Shown: one piece after another, positions 26,009-35,238 of the stretch
Layout of the letters: each line of letters opens with the position of its first letter
Numbering within the stretch: the stretch's first letter is position 1
NCBI RefSeq assembly: GCF_009617995.1
Contig: NZ_CP044129.1
Span: 434,001 to 498,000 of the forward strand
Direction: 5' to 3'
Length of the DNA stretch: 64,000 bases
Source of the DNA: Halomicrobium sp. LC1Hm
GTDB lineage: Archaea; Halobacteriota; Halobacteria; Halobacteriales; Haloarculaceae
Translations under genes and position numbers: made by a program
The notes under the pieces: generated by a model
What the model was told of the DNA's origin: nothing
The model's database searches: none
Seen by the model: only the letters and a program-made list of their open reading frames with translations

Positions 26009-27772
26009 CTACCCGAGCAGCTGCGGGACCGCGATGATGAAGACGAAACTCCCGATCATCGTCAGCGAGACGCCGTAGGTGATCGCTTTCACGAGCCTTT
26101 CGCGACGCTCGATCGGGAGGCGAGCGGCGATCGACTCCGAACACACGCGCAGGATGTGGCCGCCGTCGAGGGGGTAGGTCGGCACGAGGTTGAACTGGCC
26201 GACGACGAGGTTGAGCCAGCCGGTCCAGAACAGGAGATTCGCGAGGAGGAAGGCCCCGTCGGTCCCCAGTGCGCTCAGCGGCCCCGAGACCGTGTAGAAG
26301 TTCGCGGCGATCCCGGTGAAGCCGGGGAAGTTGTAGCTGAGTCCCTCGACGATCGACGCGAAGGGCAGCGCCAGCGCCAGTCCGATCCGCTGGACGAACG
26401 GGGTCGACTCGAAGGGTTGCTGGCCGGGCACGTCGCCGCCGAGCATCGCGAGGAACCGCTCGGCCGGGTACGTCTCGATGCCGAAGTCACCCACCGAGAG
26501 CCCGCTGGTCCCGCGTGCGACGTAGTCGACGCCGATCCCCGGATCGCTCCGACTCGCTTCCGCGAGCGTGATCTCGTAGGTCTCGCGCTGGCCGTCGACG
26601 TAGCCCGCGAGCCGGATCGTCTCACCGGGTTCGCGCTCGCCGATCGCGCTCACGAGGTCGGCCGCCGTCGCGGTCCGCTGGCCGTCGACGGCCGTCACGA
26701 CGAACGCCGCGCCTGCGGGTGCGCCCTCCGCTTCGAGCGGACCGTCTTCGGCGACGACGGTGTAGCCGCCGATCGCCGTCTCGACGGTCTCGCCGCTGTC
26801 AAGCGTGAGCCGTGCGACGCTTCTGTCCTGGACGGCCTCGTTGAACGCGGTCGTCGTGTTCACCGCGGTCCCGTTGACCGCGACGATCGTCCGGTTGGTC
26901 TGGACCGGTGCGCCGGACACCGCTCCGACGACGACCACCGCGCGGTCGACAGTCGTGACCGTCCCGTTCTGGAGTGAGACCTCGACCGTGCCACCGGCTT
27001 CGTCGAGGCGCTGTTGCATCTCCGTGGCGTTTGCGACCGACTGGCCGTCGATACCGGTGATGACCGACCCGCTCTCGATGCCGGCCTGATCGGCGGGAGT
27101 GCCGGGGAGCGTGCCGCCGACATGGACGCCCTGAACGACGCCGAAGCCGGCGATCACCGGCCCGAACAGCAGCGCCAGACAGAGCAGGCTCACCGCGAAG
27201 TTGTTCGTCACGCCCGCGACGTACATCCGGATCTGTTTGCCCCGGTCCGAGAGGCTGACGCCCTCTTCGTTCGGTTCGACGAACGCGCCCAGCGGCACGA
27301 TCGTGAGGAGGGCCAGCCCCATCGACTCGATCTCGATGTCGCCGACCCGACACAGCAGCGCGTGTCCGCCCTCGTGGACGACCAGCGCCACCACGAGACC
27401 GGCGACGATCTCGCCGGCCACCGACAGCGGGAGGAAGTCGTTGACGCCGGGAATCACGAGGACGTTTCGCGGCTCGGTGACGGCACTCGGAGCCGGATCC
27501 CGCACTGCGAGGACGGCCGCCAACACGACGTAGAAGAACGAACCGACCATGACGACCAGTCCGACGCCGACGCCGACGTTGCCCCACGCTCGCCACGCCC
27601 GTTTGGGCGTCGCGAGCCAGTCGACGAACCGCCGACCACGCTTCGTGTGGAGGGTCGTGACCGGGCCCGACAGATGGACGTACTCCGGGAGCACACCCCA
27701 GGTTCGCAGGAGCATCCCGAGAATGGAGTAAGCGACCACTCCGACGAGGACCCACGTGAACGTACTGACCAT
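26009..27772 (-). CDS. Site-2 protease-like membrane metalloprotease with PDZ domains
   Basis: This 587-residue M50 family intramembrane zinc protease has the active site HEGGH at 133-137 in a membrane helix and the third ligand in PLDGGHILR near 545. Two PDZ-like domains lie between (about 210-290 and 330-430), the first with GTPADQAGIESGSVITGIDG. Such enzymes release membrane-bound regulators or clear signal peptides. The start MVSTFTW was preferred over an upstream methionine seven residues earlier. It sits between lysS and argS with spacers of 40 and 85 bases. Confidence 0.9.
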   Translation of the reverse strand: MVSTFTWVLVGVVAYSILGMLLRTWGVLPEYVHLSGPVTTLHTKRGRRFVDWLATPKRAWRAWGNVGVGVGLVVMVGSFFYVVLAAVLAVRDPAPSAVTEPRNVLVIPGVNDFLPLSVAGEIVAGLVVALVVHEGGHALLCRVGDIEIESMGLALLTIVPLGAFVEPNEEGVSLSDRGKQIRMYVAGVTNNFAVSLLCLALLFGPVIAGFGVVQGVHVGGTLPGTPADQAGIESGSVITGIDGQSVANATEMQQRLDEAGGTVEVSLQNGTVTTVDRAVVVVGAVSGAPVQTNRTIVAVNGTAVNTTTAFNEAVQDRSVARLTLDSGETVETAIGGYTVVAEDGPLEAEGAPAGAAFVVTAVDGQRTATAADLVSAIGEREPGETIRLAGYVDGQRETYEITLAEASRSDPGIGVDYVARGTSGLSVGDFGIETYPAERFLAMLGGDVPGQQPFESTPFVQRIGLALALPFASIVEGLSYNFPGFTGIAANFYTVSGPLSALGTDGAFLLANLLFWTGWLNLVVGQFNLVPTYPLDGGHILRVCSESIAARLPIERRERLVKAITYGVSLTMIGSFVFIIAVPQLLG

Positions 27773-27812
27773 TCGATCGGATACAGGAACCACCCGGCAA
27801 AGAGGGTTTGGT

Positions 27813-29615
27813 CTACCGATTCCGGCGGAACCGTTCGACGACGAACTCCCGGTCGAGCTTCGCGACGAAGGGACCGAGCTGTGGCCCCTCCGATTCGTCG
27901 AACAGGAGCCGGTAGCCGGCCCCGAAGAAGTCGCTAATGGGCACGTCGTGGCGCTTTGCGGTCTCGTAGATCTCGCCCTGGATCGTCTCGCCGTCGTGGC
28001 CCTCGGCGACGAAGTCGGCCAGCTCGTCCAGTGCGGTCTCGGTGGCTGCGTCGAAGTCGGTCTCGGGCAGCTCGGCGCGCTTGAGCTCGTAGTTGAACTC
28101 GTTGTCCGTCCGGCGGGCCCACTCGCTGGCCAGATCGACCCGCTCCATCGCGGTCTCGACGGCCCACTCGGGGGTGTCGTCGGCGAGATGTCCCTCCTTG
28201 CGAGCCACGTCCGTCCGCAACTCGGGATCGTCGAACATCCCGAGCACCGCGGCGAAGGTGTAGGGGATGCGGACGCGGTCGGCGTACTCCTCGGCGAGCA
28301 GGTCCGCGACGGTCTCGCGGGCGTCGCGGTCGTTGGCCATGCTGCGCCAGGTGCCGTCGCCGAACGCCTCGTCGAAGCGGTCGGCGACGGTCGGCCTGAC
28401 CGACGGCGGATAGGCCCGCTTTCCGAGTGCCTCCTCTCGGTCGGTGCCGCTCTCGTCCTCGAAGTAGAGGCGCTCGGTCCGGTCGAAGTCGTCGACCAGC
28501 TGGTCGAGGCGCTCGATGCTGAAGTCCCGTGCCTTGCTGGGATCTTTCGAGAAGAAGTACCGGACGACCGCCGGCTCCAGCAGCTCCAGTACGTCGTGGA
28601 CCATCACGACGTGGCCCTCGGAAGAGGAGAACGGCTCGCCGTCGAGCGTGAACCACTCGTAGACCATCGGCACCGGCGGCGCGATCTCGAAGACGTTCTC
28701 CGCGATGTCGACCCCGGAGGGCCAGGACCCCTCGGCGTGGTCCTTCCCGAACGGCTCGAAGTCGACGCCGAGCACGTCCCAGCCCGCCGGCCACTCGAAG
28801 CGCCAGGGCAGTTTGCCGTCCCGCAGCGTCGCGCTTCCTTCGTGGCCACACCCCTCGATGACGCGGTCGCCGGCCTCCATGTCCGTACAGCGGTACTCGA
28901 CGGTACCGGCGTCCGTATCCACGGCCGTGACGGTCTCGGTGACCTTGCCACACTCTCCGCAGATCGGGTTGAACGGGACGTAGTCCGCGTCGACCTTGTC
29001 CTGGTACTCGCCCAGTACGTCCCGTGCCCGCTCTTGATTGTCGAGGACGTAGCGCGTCAGTTCCTCGAAGGAACCGTCTTCGTAGAGGTCCGTCGTCGAG
29101 ACGATCTCGATGTCGACGCCGAGCAGCTCCGCACAGTCGGCGATCAGGTTCGAGAAGTGTTCGCCGTAGGAGTCACAGCAGCCGAAGGGGTCCGGTACGT
29201 CCGTGTAGGGACGCCCGAGGTTCTGGCCGAGCGCACCGGCGTTGACTTCTCCCAGATCGACGATGTTGCCGTCGAGATCGGCGAGCTTGCGGGGGAGCTT
29301 CCGGAGCGGATCCCGGTCGTCGGTGGTAAACACCTGCTGGACCTCGTACCCGCGCTCTCGCAGGGATTCGGCGACGAAGTAGCCCCGCATGATCTCGTTG
29401 ACGTTGCCAAGGTGGGGGACGCCCGAGGGCGAGATCGCGCCCTTGATGACGACTGGCTCGGTGGGCTCTCTGGCCTCGATCTCGTCGGCGACCGCGTCCG
29501 CCCAGAACACCGCCCGGTCCTCGGGACCCTGTTCGCCGTCGTGATCGCCCAGCGCGTACGGGTCTCGGGCTGCCGTCTGCCGTGTGCTGTCGTCCCCTGG
29601 ATCGCTCTCGCTCAT
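27813..29615 (-). CDS. lysS: Lysyl-tRNA synthetase, class I
   Basis: This 600-residue enzyme is the archaeal class I form, unrelated to bacterial class II LysRS. The HIGH equivalent is PSGVPHLGN at 63-71 and the KMSKS equivalent is probably FSSSEGHVV. A CGECGKVTETV knuckle with two further Cys pairs with a later C-x-D-M-E and EGCGHEG to bind zinc. The gene overlaps pyrH by four bases at its start (ATGA). A Gln/Asp-rich N-terminal extension of about 30 residues is typically halophilic. Confidence 0.95.
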   Translation of the reverse strand: MSESDPGDDSTRQTAARDPYALGDHDGEQGPEDRAVFWADAVADEIEAREPTEPVVIKGAISPSGVPHLGNVNEIMRGYFVAESLRERGYEVQQVFTTDDRDPLRKLPRKLADLDGNIVDLGEVNAGALGQNLGRPYTDVPDPFGCCDSYGEHFSNLIADCAELLGVDIEIVSTTDLYEDGSFEELTRYVLDNQERARDVLGEYQDKVDADYVPFNPICGECGKVTETVTAVDTDAGTVEYRCTDMEAGDRVIEGCGHEGSATLRDGKLPWRFEWPAGWDVLGVDFEPFGKDHAEGSWPSGVDIAENVFEIAPPVPMVYEWFTLDGEPFSSSEGHVVMVHDVLELLEPAVVRYFFSKDPSKARDFSIERLDQLVDDFDRTERLYFEDESGTDREEALGKRAYPPSVRPTVADRFDEAFGDGTWRSMANDRDARETVADLLAEEYADRVRIPYTFAAVLGMFDDPELRTDVARKEGHLADDTPEWAVETAMERVDLASEWARRTDNEFNYELKRAELPETDFDAATETALDELADFVAEGHDGETIQGEIYETAKRHDVPISDFFGAGYRLLFDESEGPQLGPFVAKLDREFVVERFRRNR

Positions 29616-30331
29616 GCTCGATCCCACGCCGTCGGAGCGGCACCGAGGTTCTCGGGGACCACGTCGGTGCCGTCGTGTTCGCCCGTTTCGACGGCGCGTC
29701 GAACCGCCGTCGGGTCGGTGCCGTCGAGGACGATCGACCGGAGCCCGGCCCGCTCGATGATCTTCGCCGCCAGCAGGTCGACCGGCGCGTTGCTCCCGGC
29801 GTTCATCTCGATGCCGGCGATCAGATCGACGAGTTCGCCGGCAGCGATCTCCTCGTAGCGCTCGGCGCCGTCGTCCTCGTTGGGGTCGGCGCTGAACACG
29901 CCCGGAACGCTGGTCGCGTACACGAGCAGGTCCGCGCCGACGTGTTCCGCGAGTGCGGCGCTGACGGCGTCGGTGGTCTGGCCGGCGACGGTCCCGCCCA
30001 TGACGGGAACGTCGCCTCGTTTGAGGGCTGCCCGCCCCTCGTCGTAGCTCTCGACCGGTGCCGGCGCGGCTCCATCGCCCAGCGCGGCGATCAGGAGCCG
30101 GCTGTTGAGCCGCGTGACGGCGATCCCGAGCTGGTCGAGCTCGATCTCGTTGGCCCCGAGTTCCCGCGCCGTCGTGATGTACTCCCGCGCCGTGGGGCCG
30201 CCACCGACGACGATCCCGATCTCGTGTCCCGCTTCGTCGAGTGTCTCGATGACGCCAGCGTACTCGCCGATCCGGTCCGGTTCCAGATTGGGGGCGAGGA
30301 CGCTCCCGCCGACAGAGACGACTACTTTCAT
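29612..30331 (-). CDS. pyrH: Uridylate kinase (UMP kinase), archaeal
   Basis: This 239-residue amino acid kinase-family enzyme phosphorylates UMP to UDP in pyrimidine synthesis. The ATP-binding start is MKVVVSVGGSVLAP, then IVVGGGPTAREY, and the C-terminal ATSVPGVFSADPNEDDGAERY region fits archaeal PyrH. It is the first gene of the run pyrH-lysS-S2P-argS, with its stop overlapping lysS. Confidence 0.95.
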   Translation of the reverse strand: MKVVVSVGGSVLAPNLEPDRIGEYAGVIETLDEAGHEIGIVVGGGPTAREYITTARELGANEIELDQLGIAVTRLNSRLLIAALGDGAAPAPVESYDEGRAALKRGDVPVMGGTVAGQTTDAVSAALAEHVGADLLVYATSVPGVFSADPNEDDGAERYEEIAAGELVDLIAGIEMNAGSNAPVDLLAAKIIERAGLRSIVLDGTDPTAVRRAVETGEHDGTDVVPENLGAAPTAWDRA

Positions 30332-30732
30332 TGTGCCTGCGTAACCCCGATGCGGGCTTAAGGGTTGTCAAGACGCCTGACACCGTCGGCTGTCCATCTG
30401 TGAACGATGTCGTCGCCCTAGTGCGGCGAATCTCTGCACGAAGTGACGGCCAGCAGTCTGACGCGTGTCACACGGTCGCCCAAAGATGCGGCAAGAAACT
30501 CTTATTTTTGAGCGGGAACGACTGGCTGAACGCACATTGTTTCGTTTCTTCAAAGTCGAATACAACTTCGGGTAAAACGCGCTCAAAACCGTTTGTAAAA
30601 TGTCTAGAAGGATCTGAGGCGCTCGTAAAAGGTCTGTTTTTCGGCACTTCACGCTGAAAGTGGTCGAATCGTCCCGAAGCTTCCCGCCTTTATATACTCC
30701 TACGGGGGGTACAGACGAGTGAGGTTCCAAAG
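30332..30732. other. AT-richer noncoding gap between pyrH and the DUF7123-like gene
   Basis: These 401 bases separate divergent genes. The stretch 30490-30690 is notably AT-richer than its surroundings (several A and T runs) and no family-like frame is present. It must contain the pyrH promoter on the minus strand and holds the DUF7123 promoter at its right end. I see nothing else. Confidence 0.5.
30689..30696 (+). promoter_or_regulatory. TATA box of the DUF7123-like gene
   Basis: TTTATATA is a perfect haloarchaeal TATA box. A start near 30717-30720 gives a leader of about 15 bases that includes GAGGTT, a possible ribosome-binding site, before the ATG at 30733. Confidence 0.6.
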
Positions 30733-30978
30733 ATGAGCACAACTGTGCAGCCCTCCACGGACGAGCTGAGCAAGGAAGAGCGTCTGGCTGCCTTCCTCAA
30801 AGAGAAGGCCAACAACGGTGAACTGTACTTCAAGAGCAAGTTCATCGCAGACGAAGTCGGTCTCTCGCCCAAAGAGATCGGCGCGCTCATGGTCAAGCTG
30901 AAGGAGTCGGCGTCCGAGATCGAGGTCGAGAAGTGGTCGTACACGAGCGCGACGACGTGGCGCGTCGAGCCCGCCTAG
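30733..30978 (+). CDS. Small haloarchaeal protein (DUF7123-like)
   Basis: This 81-residue protein has a strong promoter. Its core (KEERLAAFLKEKANNGELYF, then SKFIADEVGLSPKEIGALMVKL) looks like a small winged helix with a short C-terminal beta hairpin (SYTSATTWRVE). It matches a conserved haloarchaeal family, probably DUF7123, thought of as a putative DNA-binding protein. The target is unknown. Strong promoter and small size suggest an abundant regulator. Confidence 0.75.
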   Translation: MSTTVQPSTDELSKEERLAAFLKEKANNGELYFKSKFIADEVGLSPKEIGALMVKLKESASEIEVEKWSYTSATTWRVEPA

Positions 30979-31093
30979 TCGGTCCCTCGGTTCCCGCAGC
31001 TCGCAGGACGTGCCGACTGTGTTCTTCGACTCGTTCCCGACGGCGTGGTCCCCGTCCGGGGTTTTATGCTCGCGCGACGGCTAGTAGCGCGTG

Positions 31094-32239
31094 ATGGATC
31101 GGACCGACTCGCCGACGACCGCACCGTCGGTCGAGGACCTCGCGTCCGTCTTTCAGGTCTACCAGGTCCGCCGCGACGGGGATCGGCTCCTCTACGTCGG
31201 ACGGCCCCGCGTCCAGCCAGACGCCGTCGAGCGACGGCTCTGGGACCGGTTTCGCGAGTCTGGCTACGAGATCTCGCTGGAGCGGGAGTACGACACCGAC
31301 GCCGACACGCCGATGCCGACCCACGGCTGGGTCCTCGTGGCTCGTCCCCACTCCGTCGGGATCGACGGGATCCCCTGGACGAACATCCTCCTGGCGCTGC
31401 TGACCATCGGGTCGACGCTGCTGGTCGGTGCCGTCCAGTGGTACCACGTCGATCTCGGCGCGAACCCGCTCGGGATCTTCCGGGCCTGGCCGTTCGTGGC
31501 GGCCGTCCTCGGCGTCCTCGCGGTCCACGAGCTGGGACACTACGTCGCGAGCCGGTACCACGGCGTCGACGCGAGCCTTCCCTACTTCATCCCGTTCCCG
31601 ACGCTGATCGGCACGATGGGCGCGGTCATCCGTATGAAAGGACGGATCCCCGACCGCAAGGCGCTGTTCGACATCGGGGCGTCAGGACCGCTGGCAGGCC
31701 TCGTCGCGACGGTCGTCGTCTCGGCGATCGGGCTCCAGCTCGACCCCGTCGTCACGCAGGAGGCGATCGCCGCCGGCTCCGACGCGCCGGTGGTCCGCTT
31801 TCACAACCCGCTCCTGCTGGAGCTGATCGCCGCCGCTACCGGCACACTGGAGACCCTTCGCTCCGGGACGATCCACCCGGTCGTCTTCGGCGGGTGGGTC
31901 GGGATGTTCATCACGTTCCTGAACCTCCTCCCGGTGGGCCAGCTCGACGGCGGCCACATCGTCCGGGCGCTGTACGGCGAGCGCCAGGAGACGATCGCCG
32001 CTGCCGTTCCCGCGGCGCTGTTCGGGCTGGCCGGCTACCTCTACTTCCTGCAGGACGTGACCAACGCCGTCGGCATCTGGGTCATGTGGGGGCTGCTGGC
32101 GACGGGACTGGCCTACGCCGGCCCGGCGACCCCGATCCGGGACTCGCCGCTCGACTCCAAGCGGACGCTGCTGGGCGTCTTTACGTTCGTCCTGGGGATC
32201 CTCTGTTTCACTCCGGTGCCGTTCGAGCTGGTGACGTGA
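31094..32239 (+). CDS. Site-2 protease family membrane metalloprotease
   Basis: This 381-residue M50 enzyme differs from the one at 26009: there is no PDZ domain, and an N-terminal soluble alpha/beta region (1-90) precedes about seven membrane helices. The zinc site is HELGH at 145-149, and the partner is GQLDGGHIVRALYG. This matches the haloarchaeal and plant EGY-like class. The role is probably cleavage within membranes of a regulator or a signal peptide. GTG at 31091 directly precedes the ATG used here. Confidence 0.9.
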   Translation: MDRTDSPTTAPSVEDLASVFQVYQVRRDGDRLLYVGRPRVQPDAVERRLWDRFRESGYEISLEREYDTDADTPMPTHGWVLVARPHSVGIDGIPWTNILLALLTIGSTLLVGAVQWYHVDLGANPLGIFRAWPFVAAVLGVLAVHELGHYVASRYHGVDASLPYFIPFPTLIGTMGAVIRMKGRIPDRKALFDIGASGPLAGLVATVVVSAIGLQLDPVVTQEAIAAGSDAPVVRFHNPLLLELIAAATGTLETLRSGTIHPVVFGGWVGMFITFLNLLPVGQLDGGHIVRALYGERQETIAAAVPAALFGLAGYLYFLQDVTNAVGIWVMWGLLATGLAYAGPATPIRDSPLDSKRTLLGVFTFVLGILCFTPVPFELVT

Positions 32240-32334
32240 CCGCCTGGAACGGTCGTGTTTAGTGAAGCGAATGTAGTCGTTGCTGCCCAAAATCTGTTCA
32301 CGAAACACTGCCCTCGGAACGACGGTAAACCGTA

Positions 32335-33201
32335 TCAGTGGCTGTAACCCCGGTCGGGGAGTGGCTCGCCGTCGAGCGTCACTCTGGTCTCGGTGACGGT
32401 GCCGATCGGCGTGAGCGGACAGGGCGTCGCGGCCCGAGCCCGTTCGACCTCGTCTTCGGGCACCGTGCAAACGAGTTCGAAGTCCTCGCCGAAGAACGCC
32501 CCCAGTTCGAGGCGTTCGTCGCGTCCGTCGGCCACGTCGCCGACGCTGTCGTCGATCGGCAACGGGGTCTCGACGGCCATCCCGCAGTCCGACGCCGCGG
32601 CGAGCTGGTGGAGCGAGCGGGCCAGCCCGTCGCTGGAGTCCATCATGGCAGTCGCGATACCGGACAGCGCCGTCCCGGCCGCGACACGTGGCTGGAAGCG
32701 AAACAGCTCGTTGGCCCGCTCGTCGTCGCCACGCTCGAACAGCCGGAGTCCCGCGCCGCTCCGACCGAGCGTGCCGGTGACACAGACCACCTCGCCGACG
32801 CTCGCCCCGGAGCGCAACACCGGATCGTCCGTCCGGCCGAGCCCGGTCGTCGCGACCGTGAACTCGTCGTGGCCGTCGAGGTCGCCGCCGACGTACTCGG
32901 CTCCGACCGCCTCACACACCTCGCTGGCACCCTCGACGAACGCCGTCAGCGCGTCGGCCTCGAACGTCGGCGCGCCGTACACCGCCACGGCCGCGGTCGC
33001 GTCGGCACCCATCGCCGCCACGTCCGACAGCGAGGCCCCGACTGCGCGCCAGCCGGCGGTGTAACGGGTCGTCCCGTCGGGGAAGTCCGTCGTCTCGTGG
33101 AGCATGTCGGTCGTCAGCACCTGGCCGTCGACGACGGCACAGTCGTCGCCCGCCCCCGGCAGTTGTGTGCCGATCATCGCGAGTGCCGCGCGTTCGTCCA
33201 T
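32335..33201 (-). CDS. thiL: Thiamine-monophosphate kinase
   Basis: This 288-residue PurM/ThiL-fold kinase phosphorylates thiamine phosphate to the cofactor thiamine diphosphate. Seen are GDDCAVVDGQVLTTDMLHE near 17-36, the metal site ASLSDVAAMGA, VGGDLDGHDEF and MMDSSDGLARSLHQLA. The start at the MDERAALAMIG methionine gives the usual length. It is divergent from the flippase-like gene, with 96 bases between the starts. Confidence 0.93.
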   Translation of the reverse strand: MDERAALAMIGTQLPGAGDDCAVVDGQVLTTDMLHETTDFPDGTTRYTAGWRAVGASLSDVAAMGADATAAVAVYGAPTFEADALTAFVEGASEVCEAVGAEYVGGDLDGHDEFTVATTGLGRTDDPVLRSGASVGEVVCVTGTLGRSGAGLRLFERGDDERANELFRFQPRVAAGTALSGIATAMMDSSDGLARSLHQLAAASDCGMAVETPLPIDDSVGDVADGRDERLELGAFFGEDFELVCTVPEDEVERARAATPCPLTPIGTVTETRVTLDGEPLPDRGYSH

Positions 33202-33297
33202 GGCTGTGTCTGGCCGGCCAGCCACAAAAACCGTCGCAGTCCCGCTTTTGGCCACCGGTACCGGTGATTTGAAACGCGAGCCGCTTCTCGCCTCGGT

Positions 33298-34326
33298 ATG
33301 GCCGATCGCCTCCCGACGATCGTCGGGTTCGCCGGCACGCTCGTCGTCCTCGGCGCGCTCGTCTGGTTCGTCGGCGCTGGCGACATCCTCGCCGCGCTCT
33401 CGCGGGCCGACCGGTCGGTGCTGGCCGGTATGGTCGCCGTCGCCGTCCTCTGGCTCTGTCTCTGGGGGATGGCGCTCAAGACCGTCCTCGACTCGCTGGG
33501 CGCGCCGGTGGCGTCTCACACCGCGATTCTCGTCTTCTCGGCGGCGGTGTTCTCGAACAACATCACGCCCTTCGGGCAGGCCGGCGGCGAGCCGGTCAGT
33601 GCGCTTCTCATCTCCGAGGCCGCCGACACCGAGTACGAGACCGGGCTCGCTGCCATCGCCAGCGTCGACACGCTCCACTTCGTGCCCTCGATCGGCTTCG
33701 CCGTCGGCGCGTTCACCTTCGTCGCCGCCGGTGCGGTGCAACTCGGGCGCAATCTGTTGTTCGCCGCTGGCGCGATCGCGACACTCGCCGTCGGGCTGCC
33801 GACCGCTGCCTATCTGGGGTGGCGCTACCGATACGAACTCGAAGCGGCCGTCGTCCGGTTTCTCACCCCCGTCGCCCGCACGGTCGGCCGCGTCGTCCCC
33901 CGCTGGACGCCCCCTTCGCCGGGTGGACTCGAACACCGGATCGAGCGCTTCTTCAGCTCGATCGACCGCGTCGCCGGAGATCGACGGTCGCTCGTCGTCG
34001 CAACGAGCTTTTCGGCGATGGGGTGGCTCGCGCTCGGCGTCACACTGTGGCTCTCGATGTACGCGCTCGGCGAACCGGTCGAGTTCTCCTCGGTGATGCT
34101 GGCGATTCCGGTCGCGATGGTCGCCGGCATCGCCCCGCTGCCGGGCGGGTCCGGTGCCATCGAGTCGGTGCTTGCGACACTGCTGGTCGCGACGACCGGC
34201 GTTCCCTCTGCGGTCGCGCTGTCCGGCGCGCTCCTCTACCGGGGCGCGACCTACTGGCTCCCGATTCTGATCGGCGGCGGCGTCGCCAGTTTCCTCGGTG
34301 CCGACCGGGCCAGAGGCGGCGAGTAA
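33298..34326 (+). CDS. Flippase-like / LPG synthase transmembrane domain protein
   Basis: This 342-residue membrane protein of about eight helices belongs to the UPF0104 (YbhN, lysylphosphatidylglycerol synthase membrane domain) family. FSNNITPFGQAGGEPVSALLI near 80-100 and PLPGGSGAIESVLATLL near 280 are the two family signatures. Members are thought to move or modify lipids or isoprenoid-linked sugars in the cell membrane; the substrate here is unknown. Confidence 0.85.
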   Translation: MADRLPTIVGFAGTLVVLGALVWFVGAGDILAALSRADRSVLAGMVAVAVLWLCLWGMALKTVLDSLGAPVASHTAILVFSAAVFSNNITPFGQAGGEPVSALLISEAADTEYETGLAAIASVDTLHFVPSIGFAVGAFTFVAAGAVQLGRNLLFAAGAIATLAVGLPTAAYLGWRYRYELEAAVVRFLTPVARTVGRVVPRWTPPSPGGLEHRIERFFSSIDRVAGDRRSLVVATSFSAMGWLALGVTLWLSMYALGEPVEFSSVMLAIPVAMVAGIAPLPGGSGAIESVLATLLVATTGVPSAVALSGALLYRGATYWLPILIGGGVASFLGADRARGGE

Positions 34327-34438
34327 CGAACGCCAGCGTCGCCCTGGGCGATGGCCACCCACACCACCCCCCGGAGACCGTCGCCACACGCCGTGTGACG
34401 ACCTCTCGCACGGCCCAGGCCCGGTAGTAAACGATGGC

Positions 34439-34447
34439 CTTAAATGA
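34439..34447 (+). promoter_or_regulatory. TATA-like element of rps19e
   Basis: CTTAAATGA is 23-31 bases before the ATG at 34470 and predicts a nearly leaderless transcript. It supports the shorter reading frame over an upstream methionine at 34434. Confidence 0.5.
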
Positions 34448-34469
34448 CGCCGACGGGAACCAGAGTGCA

Positions 34470-34931
34470 ATGACGACGCTCTACGACGTGCCCGCGGACG
34501 AGCTCATCGAGGCCGCCGCGGTCGAGCTCGCCGAGGAGGACGCCATCGACGCGCCCGACTGGGCCGAGTTCACCAAGACCGGTATCGATCGCGAACTCCC
34601 ACCGGAACAGGACGACTTCTGGCAGCGCCGCGCCGCGAGCGTCCTCCGGAAGGTCGCCACGGACGGTCCCGTCGGCGTCGGGACGCTCCGAACCGCCTAC
34701 GGTACCTCGAAGAAGGGAACCAACCGCTACGAGGTCCGTCCCCACCAGAAGACCGACGCCTCTGGTAACATCATCCGGACGATCCTCCAGCAGCTCGAAG
34801 AAGTCGGCTACGTCGAAGCCGCCGGTGGCGAGGGTCGCCGCGTCTCGGCCGACGGCCGCGCGTTCCTCGACGAACTCGCCGGTGAGGTCCTCGAAGACCT
34901 CGACCGTCCCGAGCTCGAACGCTACGCTTAA
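34470..34931 (+). CDS. rps19e: Ribosomal protein S19e
   Basis: This 153-residue protein of the small subunit is present in archaea and eukaryotes and is involved in 18S/16S-type rRNA maturation in eukaryotes. FWQRRAASVLRKVATDGPVGV, then GTSKKGTNRYEVRPHQKTDASG and ILQQLEEVGYVE are the family signatures. The start MTTLYDVPAD was chosen from the TATA box. A row of hairpins follows it before the PDCD5-like gene. Confidence 0.95.
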   Translation: MTTLYDVPADELIEAAAVELAEEDAIDAPDWAEFTKTGIDRELPPEQDDFWQRRAASVLRKVATDGPVGVGTLRTAYGTSKKGTNRYEVRPHQKTDASGNIIRTILQQLEEVGYVEAAGGEGRRVSADGRAFLDELAGEVLEDLDRPELERYA

Positions 34932-35238
34932 CGACCGTTTTCCGCTTCGGGTTCGGGTCGCACCTTCGGCGCGCTCGAACCACTCGTGCAAAAACGTCCT
35001 CAGAAGTCGAAGACTTCTGATGGGCTGCGATAGAGCTCCGCTCTATCGAACGTCGATGAAAAAGGCCGGAATCGCCAGCGGCGATTCCGGTGTCGTGCGT
35101 GTGCTTGCGAACGCACTGCTCGTCGGAGCTTGCTCTGACGGTGGATAACTAAGGGTGAGGCAGTCGCGCCAGCGACCTGCCGAGGGCTTAGGTGGAAAGA
35201 AATTTTGGCGCGAAGCCAGTAGTGGTGGTAGAGACAGC
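34932..35238. other. Noncoding gap holding a hairpin array
   Basis: This 307-base gap between rps19e and the PDCD5-like gene has no family-like frame. Its centre (35001-35140) is filled with five hairpins described separately. The last 90 bases must contain any promoter for the downstream gene; AGAAATTTTGG near 35206 is the only AT-rich spot. Confidence 0.6.
35001..35140. repeat. Array of five short perfect or near-perfect hairpins
   Basis: In order: CAGAAGTC-GAA-GACTTCTG (35001-35019), CGATAGAGC-TCC-GCTCTATCG (35028-35048), CCGGAATCGCC-AGC-GGCGATTCCGG (35066-35090), GTGCGT-10-ACGCAC (35095-35116) and CGTCGGAGC-TT-GCTCTGACG with one G-T pair (35121-35140). Stems are mostly 8-11 bp with loops of 2-3 bases, and each stem has a different sequence, so they are not copies of one repeat. 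They may act as terminators, RNA-stability elements or cruciforms. Confidence 0.75.
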
